From Leisingera sp. ANG-M1 (lineage in GTDB: Bacteria > Pseudomonadota > Alphaproteobacteria > Rhodobacterales > Rhodobacteraceae): a DNA stretch of 64,000 bases. Below, piece after piece: positions 17,428-26,777 of this stretch. Where the stretch lies: contig NZ_JWLC01000021.1 in the NCBI RefSeq assembly GCF_000813745.1, positions 1 to 64,000 of the forward strand. The letters run 5' to 3'. Made by a program: the position numbers and the translations under genes. The notes below the pieces were generated by a model. It ran no database searches, was not told where the DNA came from, and saw only the letters and a list, made by a program, of their open reading frames with translations. Every line of letters begins with the position of its first letter. Positions within the stretch are counted from its first letter, which is position 1.

Positions 17428-18732
17428 CTAAAGTCCGGTGATCAGTTCCGGCAGCCACAATGCCAGCGAGGGGATGAAGGTGGACAGCATCACCACCGGG
17501 AAATAGGCGAAGAACACGAAGACCAGGGTGGGTTTCATCACTTTGGCCAGGGTGGTCTGGCCGATCAGCGTGCCGAAATAGAGGATCGGGGCCGTAGGGG
17601 GCGTGATCAGTCCCATTCCGAGGTTGACGCCGATGATGGCGGCGAAGTGGACGGGGTGGACGCCGGCCTCGGTCACAACCGGCAGCAGGAGAGGTGCGGC
17701 CAGCAGGATGCCGGAGACATCCTCCATGAACATGCCGATCATCAAGAGGAAGGCGTTGACCAGCAGCAGGAGCACGATCGGGTTTTCGGAGATTGCCAGC
17801 ATCGAGGTGAGGATCTGCTGCGGCACCTCCTCCAGCGTCAACACGCGGGCCAGCATGTTGGCAGTGAAGATCACCAGCATCAGAACGGCCGTTACTTGGG
17901 CGGACTTCCAGACCACGTCGTAGAAGGATTTGAAGGTGAGCTCGCGGTAGATCAGGAAGGCGACCGGCAGCGCATAGACCACGGCAACGGCAGCGGCCTC
18001 GGTTGGGGTGGTGATGCCGCCGTAGATGAAGCCGAGGATGATCATTGGCATCGCCAGGCCGAATCCGGCTTCGCGCGAGCGCTGGAAGACGGTTTTCATC
18101 TGCAGGTTAAGGGGCTGAGGTTCGGCCACAGCGATGTCCATCTTGCGGGTCAGCACCATGTTCCAGAAGGAAAACAGCGCAATCAGGATCAGCGCGGGGA
18201 TCAGCGGCGCCAGGAAGCTGGCCGCGATCGAGGTGCCGGTGACCCAGCCGTAGAGGATCATGGTGGCGCTTGGCGGGATCAGCAGCGCCAGCACCGCCGA
18301 ACAGCTGACCAGCGAGGTGGCATAGCCGCGGTCGTAGCCTTGTTCCACCATGCGCGGAATGGCGATGGAGCCGATGGCGGCCACGGCAGAGGAGGCCATG
18401 CCCGAGATTGCGCCGAAGATGGCGGTGGTGATCACGGTGACCACACCCAGGCCCGAGCGGTAGCGGCCGAGGATGCTGTCGGCCAGATCCAAGAGCCGCT
18501 TTGCGATGCCTCCCTGGGTCATGATGCCGCCTGCCAGGATGTAAAGCGGGATCGCCAGCAGCACCACCGAGGAGACCTTGGAATAGCCGGAAGTGATCAG
18601 GAAGGTGGTGGAGTTGTAGTCGCCGAAGATGATCAGGAAGGCGGCGGCGGCGACAAAGGTCATGGCGACCGGCACGCCGAGGATCATCAGTGTCACCAAG
18701 AGGGCGACATCCAGCAGGATCAGGGTGCTCAT
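17428..18732 (-). CDS. TRAP transporter large permease subunit (DctM family)
   Basis: 434 residues with about twelve membrane helices and the DctM pattern, including the N-terminal GVPVAMTFV region and the C-terminal GLITPPTAPILYFGTLIG. It forms the sodium-driven transmembrane channel of the TRAP system. Its start overlaps the stop of the DctQ-type gene by 4 nt, so the subunits are translationally coupled. Confidence 0.94.
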   Translation of the reverse strand: MSTLILLDVALLVTLMILGVPVAMTFVAAAAFLIIFGDYNSTTFLITSGYSKVSSVVLLAIPLYILAGGIMTQGGIAKRLLDLADSILGRYRSGLGVVTVITTAIFGAISGMASSAVAAIGSIAIPRMVEQGYDRGYATSLVSCSAVLALLIPPSATMILYGWVTGTSIAASFLAPLIPALILIALFSFWNMVLTRKMDIAVAEPQPLNLQMKTVFQRSREAGFGLAMPMIILGFIYGGITTPTEAAAVAVVYALPVAFLIYRELTFKSFYDVVWKSAQVTAVLMLVIFTANMLARVLTLEEVPQQILTSMLAISENPIVLLLLVNAFLLMIGMFMEDVSGILLAAPLLLPVVTEAGVHPVHFAAIIGVNLGMGLITPPTAPILYFGTLIGQTTLAKVMKPTLVFVFFAYFPVVMLSTFIPSLALWLPELITGL

Positions 18733-19262
18733 TTTGCGGTCTCCTCAGCGGGCGTGTGCCGGATGGCGGCGCGCAGGCTGTCGTAGAATTCGAGCAGGAA
18801 GTAGAAGGCGGTGAGGGCGAGCCCTGCAAACATGGTGCCGTAGATCCAGATCATCGGGACCCTGAGCTCGGTCGATTTGGTGTTCATGCGTTCGGTGAAG
18901 ACCAGGAGGTCCCACATCACCACTAGGATGTAGATCGTCAGCACCGCAGCCAGCAGACGGGTGAAGGCATGCACACCGGCGGTGATGCGGCCTTCGCCGA
19001 AGATGGTGTCGACCAGGCTGGCGGAGATATGGCTGCGCTCATGCGTGGCGTAGGCAGAGCCCACGAAATACATGATGACGCCGGCGAAACTGGCGAACTC
19101 CTCGATGCCGAACAGCGAGTAGTTGAACAGATACCGCGTCACCACCTGCAGGAAGACCGCGATGGTGAAGGCGATGCTGGTGACGAACATCATCAGGCGC
19201 TGGATCTTCAGCTTGAGCTGCCAGATGGGATTTTGGATTTGGGTTTGCCGTTCTTGAAGCAT
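18729..19262 (-). CDS. TRAP transporter small permease subunit (DctQ family)
   Basis: 177 residues with four predicted membrane helices and the DctQ pattern LFNYSLFGIEEFASFAGV near residues 47-64. It pairs with the large subunit encoded by the overlapping downstream gene. Confidence 0.92.
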   Translation of the reverse strand: MLQERQTQIQNPIWQLKLKIQRLMMFVTSIAFTIAVFLQVVTRYLFNYSLFGIEEFASFAGVIMYFVGSAYATHERSHISASLVDTIFGEGRITAGVHAFTRLLAAVLTIYILVVMWDLLVFTERMNTKSTELRVPMIWIYGTMFAGLALTAFYFLLEFYDSLRAAIRHTPAEETAK

Positions 19263-19318
19263 GGGTCCCTCCCGCGCGGGCGGTCCGGAGGGCGGGCGCC
19301 CTCCGGGGTCTTTTCTGG

Positions 19319-20338
19319 TTACTTGCCGTAGTGGCTCTGGATCAGCTCATAGAGCTCGTCGCCGATTTCCGGTTTCATTTGCGGCCAGGCGTCCTGGCGC
19401 ACAGCGGCGGCCATGGTCTCGATCTCGTCCTTGGAGTAGGTAACCACGGTCACACCGGCATCGCGCAGCTGCTGCAAATAGCCGTTGTCGGCGGCTTCAA
19501 CCGCGTCGAAACGCTCGGTCGCCAGTTCCGCGGCCACTTTGGAGATCGCGGCGAGGTCTTCTTCGGACAGGCTGGCCATGGTGAATGCAGAGCCCAGGAG
19601 CCAGTTGATCTCAAAGTGGTCATTCAGCTGCAGCCAGGTGTCGACAACGCCGTTCCAATCGCGCACCGCGTTCTCCGGCACCCCGCCGACCATGCCGTCG
19701 ATCACGCCGGTCTGGACACCGGTATAAAGCTCGGCCCAGGGCATCGTGGTGGTGGAGTAGCCGAGGCGCTCCAAAAGCGGCTTGTGGGTGCCGACGCCCG
19801 ACGGCCAGACCCGGATCTTCAGGTCGCTGTGATCGGCATCGGGGTTCTTGGGATCGGCCACCGGCTTGCCTACGGCCACGCCGCCGAGGCCAAAGGCATA
19901 GGGTGCCAGCGCCTGGATCTGCTGCGGCTCGATCAGGTCGTTGACGATGTTGAACAGGAAGCCGCCGGTGTTCCAGGCATCCTTGGCGCTGTCGTAGTCA
20001 ACCGCAGTGTAGGGGAACCAGGTCAGCGCCAGGCGGGAGTCGAATTTGGTGGAGACCGACTGGATTGCCAGGTCGACCGAACCCTGGCTCAGCTGTTCGT
20101 AGACTTCCTCCCAGTCGCCGAGCTGGCTGGCGGGGAAAATGCGAATGTTGATGCGGCCGTCGGTTTCAGTTGCGACGCGGGAGGCAAACTCATGCGCCCA
20201 TTTGTCCATGTCGCTTTCCGGCGGCGACAGATGAGACAGGCGCAGGGTGGTTTCGGCTGAGGCAGCAAAGGCGGTGAAGGTGAGGGCCGCGGCGGCGGCA
20301 GCGCCCAAAACCGCGCGGCGGTTGAGGTTCGAGAACAT
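19319..20338 (-). CDS. TRAP transporter periplasmic binding protein (DctP family)
   Basis: 339 residues with a signal sequence containing NRRAVLGAAAAAALTF and ending near ASAE. The mature protein is a DctP-type extracytoplasmic receptor. The segment LKIRVWPSGVGTHKPLLERLG (about 160-180) contains the conserved arginine that usually binds a carboxylate of the ligand. With the racemase, asparaginase and aspartase of the same operon, the ligand is probably an amino acid or amino-acid-like acid. The gene starts about 310 bp downstream of the racemase, after a large repeat structure. Confidence 0.93.
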   Translation of the reverse strand: MFSNLNRRAVLGAAAAAALTFTAFAASAETTLRLSHLSPPESDMDKWAHEFASRVATETDGRINIRIFPASQLGDWEEVYEQLSQGSVDLAIQSVSTKFDSRLALTWFPYTAVDYDSAKDAWNTGGFLFNIVNDLIEPQQIQALAPYAFGLGGVAVGKPVADPKNPDADHSDLKIRVWPSGVGTHKPLLERLGYSTTTMPWAELYTGVQTGVIDGMVGGVPENAVRDWNGVVDTWLQLNDHFEINWLLGSAFTMASLSEEDLAAISKVAAELATERFDAVEAADNGYLQQLRDAGVTVVTYSKDEIETMAAAVRQDAWPQMKPEIGDELYELIQSHYGK

Positions 20339-20560
20339 GGTTTTCCTCCCGTTTCAGGTTCCAAGAAGCGCCGGGAACGGCGGCTCTGAGAAAAGGATAG
20401 GAGAGGAATTCCCGGGCATAATTGTATATATTGGCCCTTTTTCATAATACAGCGGACGTGGAATTCGGCCAGGTTTGAAACAAAAAAGAACCGGCACGCA
20501 GAGCGGCCGGTTCAGTGGGGGAGGAACTATTGTGTGTCTCATCATGTCAGCGAAGTACCG

Positions 20561-20637
20561 CCCGGCTGCAGGCCGGGCTGCGCCGTCCCGCCCCATAGGG
20601 CGGCGCAATTGCGCCACCCCGCGGGACGGCGCAGCCC
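20561..20637. repeat. Composite inverted repeat in the racemase-dctP gap
   Basis: Three perfect inverted repeats occupy 77 bp. CCCGGC/GCCGGG (20561-20577) is followed by a 17-bp arm at 20575-20591 that is exactly complementary to 20621-20637. The enclosed 29 bases contain the palindrome GGCGCAATTGCGCC (20602-20615). In the racemase-to-dctP transcript this would form a long branched hairpin, suited to mRNA end protection or attenuation. Confidence 0.8.
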
Positions 20638-20649
20638 TATTCGTCAGGG

Positions 20650-21699
20650 TCAGAGCCCCGGAATCACATGCTCGATTTCGGTGCCCCAGGTGTCTGCCAT
20701 CGTGTAGCCGAGCTGGTAGGGGTCGCTTGGATCGGCGCCCAGCTGCATGGTGGCGTAGATCCAGGCGCGGCCTGACAGGCGCGGCAGGATGGCGGGGCGG
20801 TTGCCAACCTCGGTGGTGCCCAGGATCGAGGCAGTGAATTCGGAATTGATGGTGGAGCGCATTTTGAACTCCTGCCCGGGCCGAGCCTGGCCCTTGGTGT
20901 GCATCACCGCCAGCCGGGCCGCGGTGCCGGTGCCGCAAGGGGAGCGGTCGACCCGGCCCGGCGGCATGATGGTGGCGTTGCGGTAGAGGGCTTGGCCCGG
21001 GTCCACCTCATCGGTGAACATCAGGAAGTCGATACTGTTGAAGGCAGCGGTCTCCGGGTGCTGAACCGGCAGCTGCTCCTGCGCGGCGGCTTTGATGCGG
21101 GCACCGAGCGACACCATGTCCTGCGCCATGTCCGGTCCGATGCGGAAGCCCAGCTCCTGCGCGCGGGGCAGAACGTAGTAGACGCCGCCAAAGGCTGCAT
21201 CGACGGTGAGGGTGCCAAGTCCCGCGACCTCCAGCGGCGCGTCCAGATGCTCGGCAAAGGCGGGGAAGAAGTCGAGGGTCACCCGCTCGACCCGGCCGCC
21301 GCGGCAGTCTGCCACCGCCTTGACCAGCCCGGCGGCGGTATCAAGCACCACGGTGGTCTGCGGCTCCTGCATCTCCAGCATGCCGGTCTCCAGCAGCACG
21401 GTTGCGACGCACATGGCGTTGGAGCCGGACATCGCGTGGGTGCCATCCGCCTGCATCGGAATAAAGGCCGCATCCGAACCCGGCGCCGCGGGCGGCAGCA
21501 GCAGGTTGGTGGTCATCTGGGCGCAGCCGCGCGGCTCCTTGTTCACAAATTGGCGCAGCGCGTCATTGGCCTGCAGGTACTGCATCTTCTCCAGCGTGCT
21601 GGCGCCCGGGATGTCCAGCACGCCGCCGGTCAGCACCCGGCCAACCTCGCCTTCGGCATGGGCCCCGATCACGGTCACTGTCTTGTTCCAGCGCATCAT
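20650..21699 (-). CDS. Proline racemase-family protein (two-cysteine type)
   Basis: 349 residues of the proline racemase/hydroxyproline epimerase superfamily. Both catalytic cysteines are present: one in SGSNAMCVATVLLETG (about residue 97) and one in DRSPCGTGTAARLA (about 255). This argues for racemase or epimerase chemistry, since dehydratase members replace the first Cys. The usual MCGH context is here AMCVA, so the substrate may differ from proline. AAGGAG precedes two consecutive ATGs (21699 and 21696); either could start. It is first in the TRAP/asparaginase/aspartase operon and divergent from a GlxA-type regulator. Confidence 0.82.
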   Translation of the reverse strand: MMRWNKTVTVIGAHAEGEVGRVLTGGVLDIPGASTLEKMQYLQANDALRQFVNKEPRGCAQMTTNLLLPPAAPGSDAAFIPMQADGTHAMSGSNAMCVATVLLETGMLEMQEPQTTVVLDTAAGLVKAVADCRGGRVERVTLDFFPAFAEHLDAPLEVAGLGTLTVDAAFGGVYYVLPRAQELGFRIGPDMAQDMVSLGARIKAAAQEQLPVQHPETAAFNSIDFLMFTDEVDPGQALYRNATIMPPGRVDRSPCGTGTAARLAVMHTKGQARPGQEFKMRSTINSEFTASILGTTEVGNRPAILPRLSGRAWIYATMQLGADPSDPYQLGYTMADTWGTEIEHVIPGL

Positions 21700-21787
21700 C
21701 ACTCCTTACGTTTTGGCGGAAACTTGCGGAACGCAGCAGTCCAAGAATAGGATAGTCCGGACATTTCCCGGACAGAAAGGCGCGAAA

Positions 21788-22798
21788 ATGGAGTTCTGGA
21801 CCCCGGAGCGGCCCGACGGGCAGGAACCGGATGTGCGCTTTGCCTTCATCCTGACGCCGGCCTTCACCATCCTGCCCCTGGCCGGTTTTGCCGATGCGGT
21901 GCGGCATTCCTCGGACGAGGCGGACCGCAGCCGCCAGATCTTCTGCCACTGGGAGGTGCTGGGGCATGATCTGGCACCGGTGCATTCCAGCACCGGCATG
22001 GCGATCACCCCCTGGAAGACGTATGCCGAGGCCGGGGAGTACGACTATGTCGTTGTTGTCGGCGGACTGATCGACCAGCTGGAGGAGGTGCATCCGGACA
22101 CCTACGCGTTTCTGCGCGCAGAACACGCCAAGGGCACCAAGCTGGTCGGGCTGTGCACCGGCAGTTTTGCGCTGGCCAAAACCGGGCTGCTGGACGGGCG
22201 GCGGGCGGCGATCCATGCGCATCACCGGCCGGAATTCATGCAGATGTTCCCGGATGTGGTGCCGGTGGAGAACGAGCTTTATGTCTCGGAAGGCGATATC
22301 CTGACCTGCCCCGGCGGTACTGCGGCGATCGACCTGGCGGTGGAGATCCTGATCGAACACTGCGGCCGTTCGCGCGGCATGAAGGGGCTGACGGCGCTGG
22401 TGGTGGATGAGCACCGCTCAGCGCATGAGGTGGCGCGGCTGCCCTATCAGGACCTGGAGGAATGCGGCAACTGGCGGGTTGAGCAGGCGGTCAAGATCAT
22501 GCGGCAGAAGCTGCGGGAGCCGGATACGACGGAGCATCTGGCGGAGATGCTGGGCTCCACCGTGCGGCAGCTGAACCGGGTGTTCCTGCAGCACGCCAAG
22601 GCTACGCCGCAGGAGGTCTGGCGCGACATGCGGCTGCAGCACGCGCGCTGGCGGCTGATGAACTCGAAACGCACGATCACCCAGATTTCCTATGAGTGCG
22701 GGTTCTCCGACAGCAGCCATTTCTCGCGCTGGTTCAAAACCAAGTTTGGCGAGACGCCAAAACGCTACCGGGAGCAGCGGCTGGCGAAACAGCGGTAA
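21788..22798 (+). CDS. GlxA-family transcriptional regulator (DJ-1/PfpI-like domain plus AraC HTH)
   Basis: 336 residues from the ATG at 21788, which follows AGAAAGG; a longer open frame exists upstream but overlaps the racemase. The N-terminal half (about 15-200) is a class I glutamine amidotransferase-like sensor domain, with the nucleophile-elbow cysteine in GLCTGSFALAKTGLLDGRRA. The C-terminal about 100 residues are an AraC double helix-turn-helix (ISYECGFSDSSHFSRWFKTKFGETPKRYR). It is divergent from the racemase/TRAP operon with an 88-bp gap, so it most likely controls that operon. GlxA relatives often respond to amino-acid or betaine intermediates. Confidence 0.92.
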   Translation: MEFWTPERPDGQEPDVRFAFILTPAFTILPLAGFADAVRHSSDEADRSRQIFCHWEVLGHDLAPVHSSTGMAITPWKTYAEAGEYDYVVVVGGLIDQLEEVHPDTYAFLRAEHAKGTKLVGLCTGSFALAKTGLLDGRRAAIHAHHRPEFMQMFPDVVPVENELYVSEGDILTCPGGTAAIDLAVEILIEHCGRSRGMKGLTALVVDEHRSAHEVARLPYQDLEECGNWRVEQAVKIMRQKLREPDTTEHLAEMLGSTVRQLNRVFLQHAKATPQEVWRDMRLQHARWRLMNSKRTITQISYECGFSDSSHFSRWFKTKFGETPKRYREQRLAKQR

Positions 22799-22942
22799 GG
22801 AAGGGAAGTCGCCCTTTGCAGGGAAGTTGCCGTCGCCCCCGACACCCACCGAGGCCAGCCCCCTGGCCGGTCCGGCAGCCCGCGATCTGCCGTCTCGGGT
22901 AGCCGCAACCGGCGATGCCCCGGCCACCGGCAGCGCCGGCTC

Positions 22943-23350
22943 TCAGCCGTCCCTGTTCATGCGGGTCTGGCAGATCTCGCGCGCGCGTCCGTGCAGCATT
23001 TCCAGATCCTCCGGTGGAAACTCGGTGTCCGTGTGCTCGGCCATCCACAGCGCCATTTCCAGCAGCACCGGCTCCAGCGCCCGGCCCTTGTCCGTCAGCT
23101 CATAGCTGACCGCCCGGCGGTCGTTCTCGCAGACCTGCCGCGCCAGCACCCCCAAGGACACCAGCCGGCTCAGACGATTGGTCAGCGTGCCGGTGGAGAT
23201 ACCTTCCTCCATCCGCAGAATCTGGCTGAATTGCTTCGGCCCCTGCAGCAAGTCGCGCACGATCAGGAGTGACCAGCAATCACCAAAGAACTCCAACGCG
23301 CCATTCAGAAGGCACTCAGAGCGGCAGATTTCCGGAGAATGATCAGTCAT
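22943..23350 (-). CDS. HxlR-family transcriptional regulator
   Basis: 135 residues from the ATG at 23350. It shows the HxlR pattern: a cysteine near the N-terminus in CRSECLLNGALEFFGDCWSLLIVRDLL, then the winged helix with LTNRLSRLVSLGVLARQ and YELTDKGRAL. Several family members sense electrophiles or oxidants through that cysteine. It is divergent from the RND/LolA-like/barrel operon, and two inverted repeats of the HxlR operator style lie in the 244-bp gap. An upstream in-frame start would add 30 residues that do not fit the family. Confidence 0.9.
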   Translation of the reverse strand: MTDHSPEICRSECLLNGALEFFGDCWSLLIVRDLLQGPKQFSQILRMEEGISTGTLTNRLSRLVSLGVLARQVCENDRRAVSYELTDKGRALEPVLLEMALWMAEHTDTEFPPEDLEMLHGRAREICQTRMNRDG

Positions 23351-23503
23351 TTGCACATGTTCAACAGGCCGGAACCACACCCGGCAGCGCTGCTGTGATG
23401 CCATGAATCGACGCCCGAGGCAATTGCCACGCGGCGGCAAGCGGCCTCTCTGCCTGCCCTCACCGCAATGTGAACCCGGTCACAGACGCTTCGGAAATTA
23501 GCT

Positions 23504-23549
23504 TTACTTTGCGAAGTGAAATTCATATCGCTTCAAAAAGTGAAGCGAT
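23504..23549. promoter_or_regulatory. Candidate HxlR operators in the hxlR-RND divergent gap
   Basis: ACTT-TGCG-AAGT (23506-23517, inside TTTACTTTGCGAAGTGAAA) is a dyad of the kind bound by HxlR/YodB-like regulators. Nine bases further on, ATCGCTTC and GAAGCGAT (23527-23549) form a perfect 8-bp inverted repeat around AAAAAGT. Both share the half-site CTTC/GAAG with AAGTGAA elements. Confidence 0.55.
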
Positions 23550-23594
23550 TCCGCCGCGCGCACAAGCGGCAATCAGACAAGAGGGCGGTGCAAC

Positions 23595-25943
23595 ATGACG
23601 AGACTCCTATTGCGGTACATCGACTTTGTGCTGGCGTGGCGCTTATGGGTGCTGATCGGCATTCTCGCCGTCAGCTTTGCCGCGTCGGCCGGCATGTCGC
23701 GGCTGACGATGGCCAGCGACTACCGGGTGTTTTTCGGGGCCGATAACCCGGACCTGAAGCGCTGGGACGATTTCCAGGCGACATTCTCGAAGAACGACAA
23801 CGTGTTCTTCATCCTGCAATACCCGGAGGGCGAGGCCTTTGACCGCCGGATGGCGGTTGTGATCGAGGATCTGACCGAACGGGCCTGGGCGCTGCCCAAT
23901 GCAACCCGGGTGGATTCGCTCAGCAACTTCCAGCGCACCTGGGTGGATGGCGATTTCCTGGAGGTCGAGGATCTGGTGCTGGGCGCCACGGATCTCAGTG
24001 CAGAGGACCTGCGCGAGCGTTCCGATTTTGCCGTGGGCGAGCCGGCGCTCTACCGCGCGCTGCTGTCCGAGGACCTGCGCACCAACGGTATCAACGTCTC
24101 GATCGAGCTGCAGGGCGATGCCGATGCCGAAGGCCGCCGCACCGCAATTGCCGCCCATGCCATGGCGGATGAGATGCGGGCGAAATACCCGGATCTGAAG
24201 ATCGCGCTGACCGGCTCGATGATCATGAACTACGGCTTTGTGCAATCAGGCGAGGCCGATGCCACCAGCCTGATCCCCGGCATGTACGGGCTGATGCTGG
24301 TGCTGACGCTGGTGATGCTGCGCTCGGTTTCCGGCATGATTGCCACGCTGATCACCATCATCCTGTCGACCACTGTGGCACTGGGGATTGCGGGCCTTCT
24401 GGGGATGCGGCTGGCGCCGGTCACCATCATCGCGCCGAACATCATCCTGACACTGGCGGTTGCCGACTGTATCCATATCATCAGCTCAGTGCAGAAGCAT
24501 CTGCGCACAGGGATGGAAAAACAGGCCGCGATCAAGGAAGCGCTGCGCAAGAACTTCACCGCAGTCTTTGTCACCTCGGCCACCACCGCGGCGGGCTTCC
24601 TGGCGCTGAACTACTCCGACGCGCCGCCGTTCCAGTGGCTGGGCAATATCACTGCCTTTGGCGTGCTGGCTGCCTGGATACTGGCGATCACATTTGTGCC
24701 GGCCTTCCTGTCCTACATGCCGCTGAAACCCGCCGCCGCACCGCGCGAAAGCCGGATGCAGCAGGCGATGGCCGCGCTGGCTGATTTCACCATCCGCCGC
24801 TCGCGCGCCATTCTGGTTGCGGGCACCGTAGGCGCCGCCGCGCTGATCGGCCTCGCGCTGACCAACAGCCTCGACGACCGCTTCTCGCGCTACTTTGACG
24901 AAAGCCTGACCGTGCGCCAGGACATCGACTTTGCGGCTGAAAACCTGCGCGGCCAGGATATCTTCGAATACGAGATCCGCGCCGAGGGCCCGGGCGGCAT
25001 CAGCGACCCGCAGTATCTGACCACTCTGGACAATTTCACCCTGTGGCTGCGCGAACAGCCCGAAGTGGATCAGGTCACCGCTTTCACCGATGTGATCAAG
25101 CGGCTGAACCGGGACATGAACGGCGGCGACCAGGGCTTCTATGCGGTGCCGCAGAACGCCAAGCTGGCGGCGCAGTACCTGCTGCTCTATGAGCTGTCGC
25201 TGCCCTTTGGCCTGGACCTGAACAACCAGATCAACATCGATAAGTCGGCCACCCGCTTGTCCGTGGTGATCACCGATATCAACCTGGAGGGCCAGAACGC
25301 CTTTCACGCCCGGGTTGCCGATTGGGTCGAGGCGAACTCTCCCGACGGCATGATCGAGCCGCCCACCGGCATCTCGCTGATCTTTGCCTCGCTGACCCTG
25401 CGCAATATCGTCGAGATGATCACCGGCAACATGATCGCTGTTGTCACCATCAGCCTGATGATGATGGTCACCCTGCGCAGCTTTGGCATCGGTATGATCT
25501 CGATCATCACCAATGCAGTGCCTGCGATGATCACCTTTGGCCTCTGGGCGGTGTTTGTCGGCCATATCGGTATGGCGGCAGCGGTGATCGGCGCGGCGTC
25601 GCTGGGCATCGTGGTGGATGACAGCGTCCACTTCCTGACCAAGTACCTGCGCGGCCGCCGCGAAAAGGCGCTGAACCGCGAGGATGCGATCCGCTATGCC
25701 TTCGCCGAAGTGGGCGACGCAATTGTCTTCACCTCAATCATCGTTGGCGCAGGCTTTGCGCTGATCGCCTTCTCCACCTTCCAGGTGAACGCCCAGCTGG
25801 GCCTTCTGACCGCGATCACCGTTGCCGTGGCCATGGTGTTCGACTTCCTGGTGCTGCCGGCAATCCTGCTGGCAGGCCGCCGCAAATCCGACGTTCAATC
25901 CAACAATGGAGGCTATGATGCCGCTGCAACCCCTGCTCAGTAA
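23595..25943 (+). CDS. RND superfamily transporter, MMPL/HAE3 type
   Basis: 782 residues with the duplicated RND plan: helix 1, a large periplasmic loop (about 40-215), helices 2-6, helix 7, a second loop (about 435-600), and helices 8-12. Acidic residues in membrane segments (LAVADCIHII and SLGIVVDDSVHFLTKYL) are the proton-relay positions. The length is that of MMPL/HpnN-like exporters that move lipids or hydrophobic molecules, rather than the 1000-residue drug pumps. It overlaps the next gene, a LolA-like periplasmic protein, by 26 nt, and a barrel protein follows, suggesting a trans-envelope lipid or hydrophobic-substrate pathway. Confidence 0.9.
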   Translation: MTRLLLRYIDFVLAWRLWVLIGILAVSFAASAGMSRLTMASDYRVFFGADNPDLKRWDDFQATFSKNDNVFFILQYPEGEAFDRRMAVVIEDLTERAWALPNATRVDSLSNFQRTWVDGDFLEVEDLVLGATDLSAEDLRERSDFAVGEPALYRALLSEDLRTNGINVSIELQGDADAEGRRTAIAAHAMADEMRAKYPDLKIALTGSMIMNYGFVQSGEADATSLIPGMYGLMLVLTLVMLRSVSGMIATLITIILSTTVALGIAGLLGMRLAPVTIIAPNIILTLAVADCIHIISSVQKHLRTGMEKQAAIKEALRKNFTAVFVTSATTAAGFLALNYSDAPPFQWLGNITAFGVLAAWILAITFVPAFLSYMPLKPAAAPRESRMQQAMAALADFTIRRSRAILVAGTVGAAALIGLALTNSLDDRFSRYFDESLTVRQDIDFAAENLRGQDIFEYEIRAEGPGGISDPQYLTTLDNFTLWLREQPEVDQVTAFTDVIKRLNRDMNGGDQGFYAVPQNAKLAAQYLLLYELSLPFGLDLNNQINIDKSATRLSVVITDINLEGQNAFHARVADWVEANSPDGMIEPPTGISLIFASLTLRNIVEMITGNMIAVVTISLMMMVTLRSFGIGMISIITNAVPAMITFGLWAVFVGHIGMAAAVIGAASLGIVVDDSVHFLTKYLRGRREKALNREDAIRYAFAEVGDAIVFTSIIVGAGFALIAFSTFQVNAQLGLLTAITVAVAMVFDFLVLPAILLAGRRKSDVQSNNGGYDAAATPAQ

Positions 25944-26736
25944 ACGTTCCGCCCTGGCCCTGATCACAGGCGCCGCGCTGGCCCTGTCGCCGCTGCCGCT
26001 GCTGGCCCAGGACGCCGCCCAAAAGGGTTATGAGATCGCCGCCCGCTCTGATGTCAGCGACAACGGCTTCCGCGACAGCGCGGTCGACGTGACCATGGAG
26101 CTGAAAAACGCCGCAGGCCAGTCCAGCAGCCGCCAGCTGCGCATCCTGACCCTGGAGCGCGCCAGCGCCAAGGTGGGCGACAAGTCGATCTCGATCTTCT
26201 CGACCCCCGCCGACATCGACGGCACCGCGGTGCTGAGCCACGCCAAGCTGACCGCAAACGACGACCAGTGGATCTACCTGCCCGCAGCGCAGCGAGTGAA
26301 GCGGATCTCGTCCTCCAACAAATCCGGCCCGTTTGTGGGCTCGGAATTTGCCTATGAGGACATCACCGCGCAGGAACTGGGCAAGTTCACCTACAAATGG
26401 ATCGGCACCGAGACCTGCCCCGGCGGCGGCAAATGCGAGGTGGTTGAGCGGGTGCCGGCCTACAAGAACTCAGGCTATTCCAAGCAGGTGGTCTGGTTCA
26501 GCACCAAGCACTGGCAGGCGGAAAAGATCGAATACTACGACCGCGCAGGCAACCACGCCAAGACCATGACCGCCACCGGCATCAAAAAGCGCGGCGGTTT
26601 CTGGCGCCAGGCCAAGCTGCACATGGTGAACCACCGCAACGGCAAGTCCACCAGCCTGAGCTTTGCAAACTGGCGCTTTGCCACCGGTCTGCGCGACGGC
26701 GACTTCCGCTCCAATGCGCTGGAAAGCCTGGACTAA
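25918..26736 (+). CDS. LolA-like outer membrane lipoprotein-sorting protein
   Basis: 272 residues with a signal peptide ending near PLLAQDAA. The mature part matches the LolA-like half-barrel family often encoded beside MMPL/RND transporters, for example QWIYLPAAQRVKRISSSNKSG and GSEFAYEDI. Two ATGs (25915 and 25918) follow GGAGG; the second has the better spacing and is used. The gene begins inside the 3' end of the RND gene, so translation is coupled. A role as periplasmic lipid or lipoprotein carrier is expected from the fold; the cargo is unknown. Confidence 0.88.
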   Translation: MPLQPLLSKRSALALITGAALALSPLPLLAQDAAQKGYEIAARSDVSDNGFRDSAVDVTMELKNAAGQSSSRQLRILTLERASAKVGDKSISIFSTPADIDGTAVLSHAKLTANDDQWIYLPAAQRVKRISSSNKSGPFVGSEFAYEDITAQELGKFTYKWIGTETCPGGGKCEVVERVPAYKNSGYSKQVVWFSTKHWQAEKIEYYDRAGNHAKTMTATGIKKRGGFWRQAKLHMVNHRNGKSTSLSFANWRFATGLRDGDFRSNALESLD

Positions 26737-26755
26737 AGCCTCTCATCAAACCTAT

Positions 26756-26777
26756 TGCCCGGCCGATTGGCCGGGCA
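26756..26777 (+). terminator. GC hairpin after the LolA-like gene
   Basis: TGCCCGGCC, loop GATT, GGCCGGGCA is a perfect 9-bp stem 20 nt after the stop. It is followed by CAAACC-GGA-GGTTTG (another perfect 6-bp stem) inside imperfectly paired CTCTCC and GGGAGAG arms up to about 26835. The structured spacer separates the first two genes from the barrel gene. Confidence 0.6.

Noticed and set aside
20650-21699. trans-3-hydroxyproline dehydratase
   Set aside because: Both active-site cysteines are present, whereas dehydratases have Ser or Thr in place of the first.
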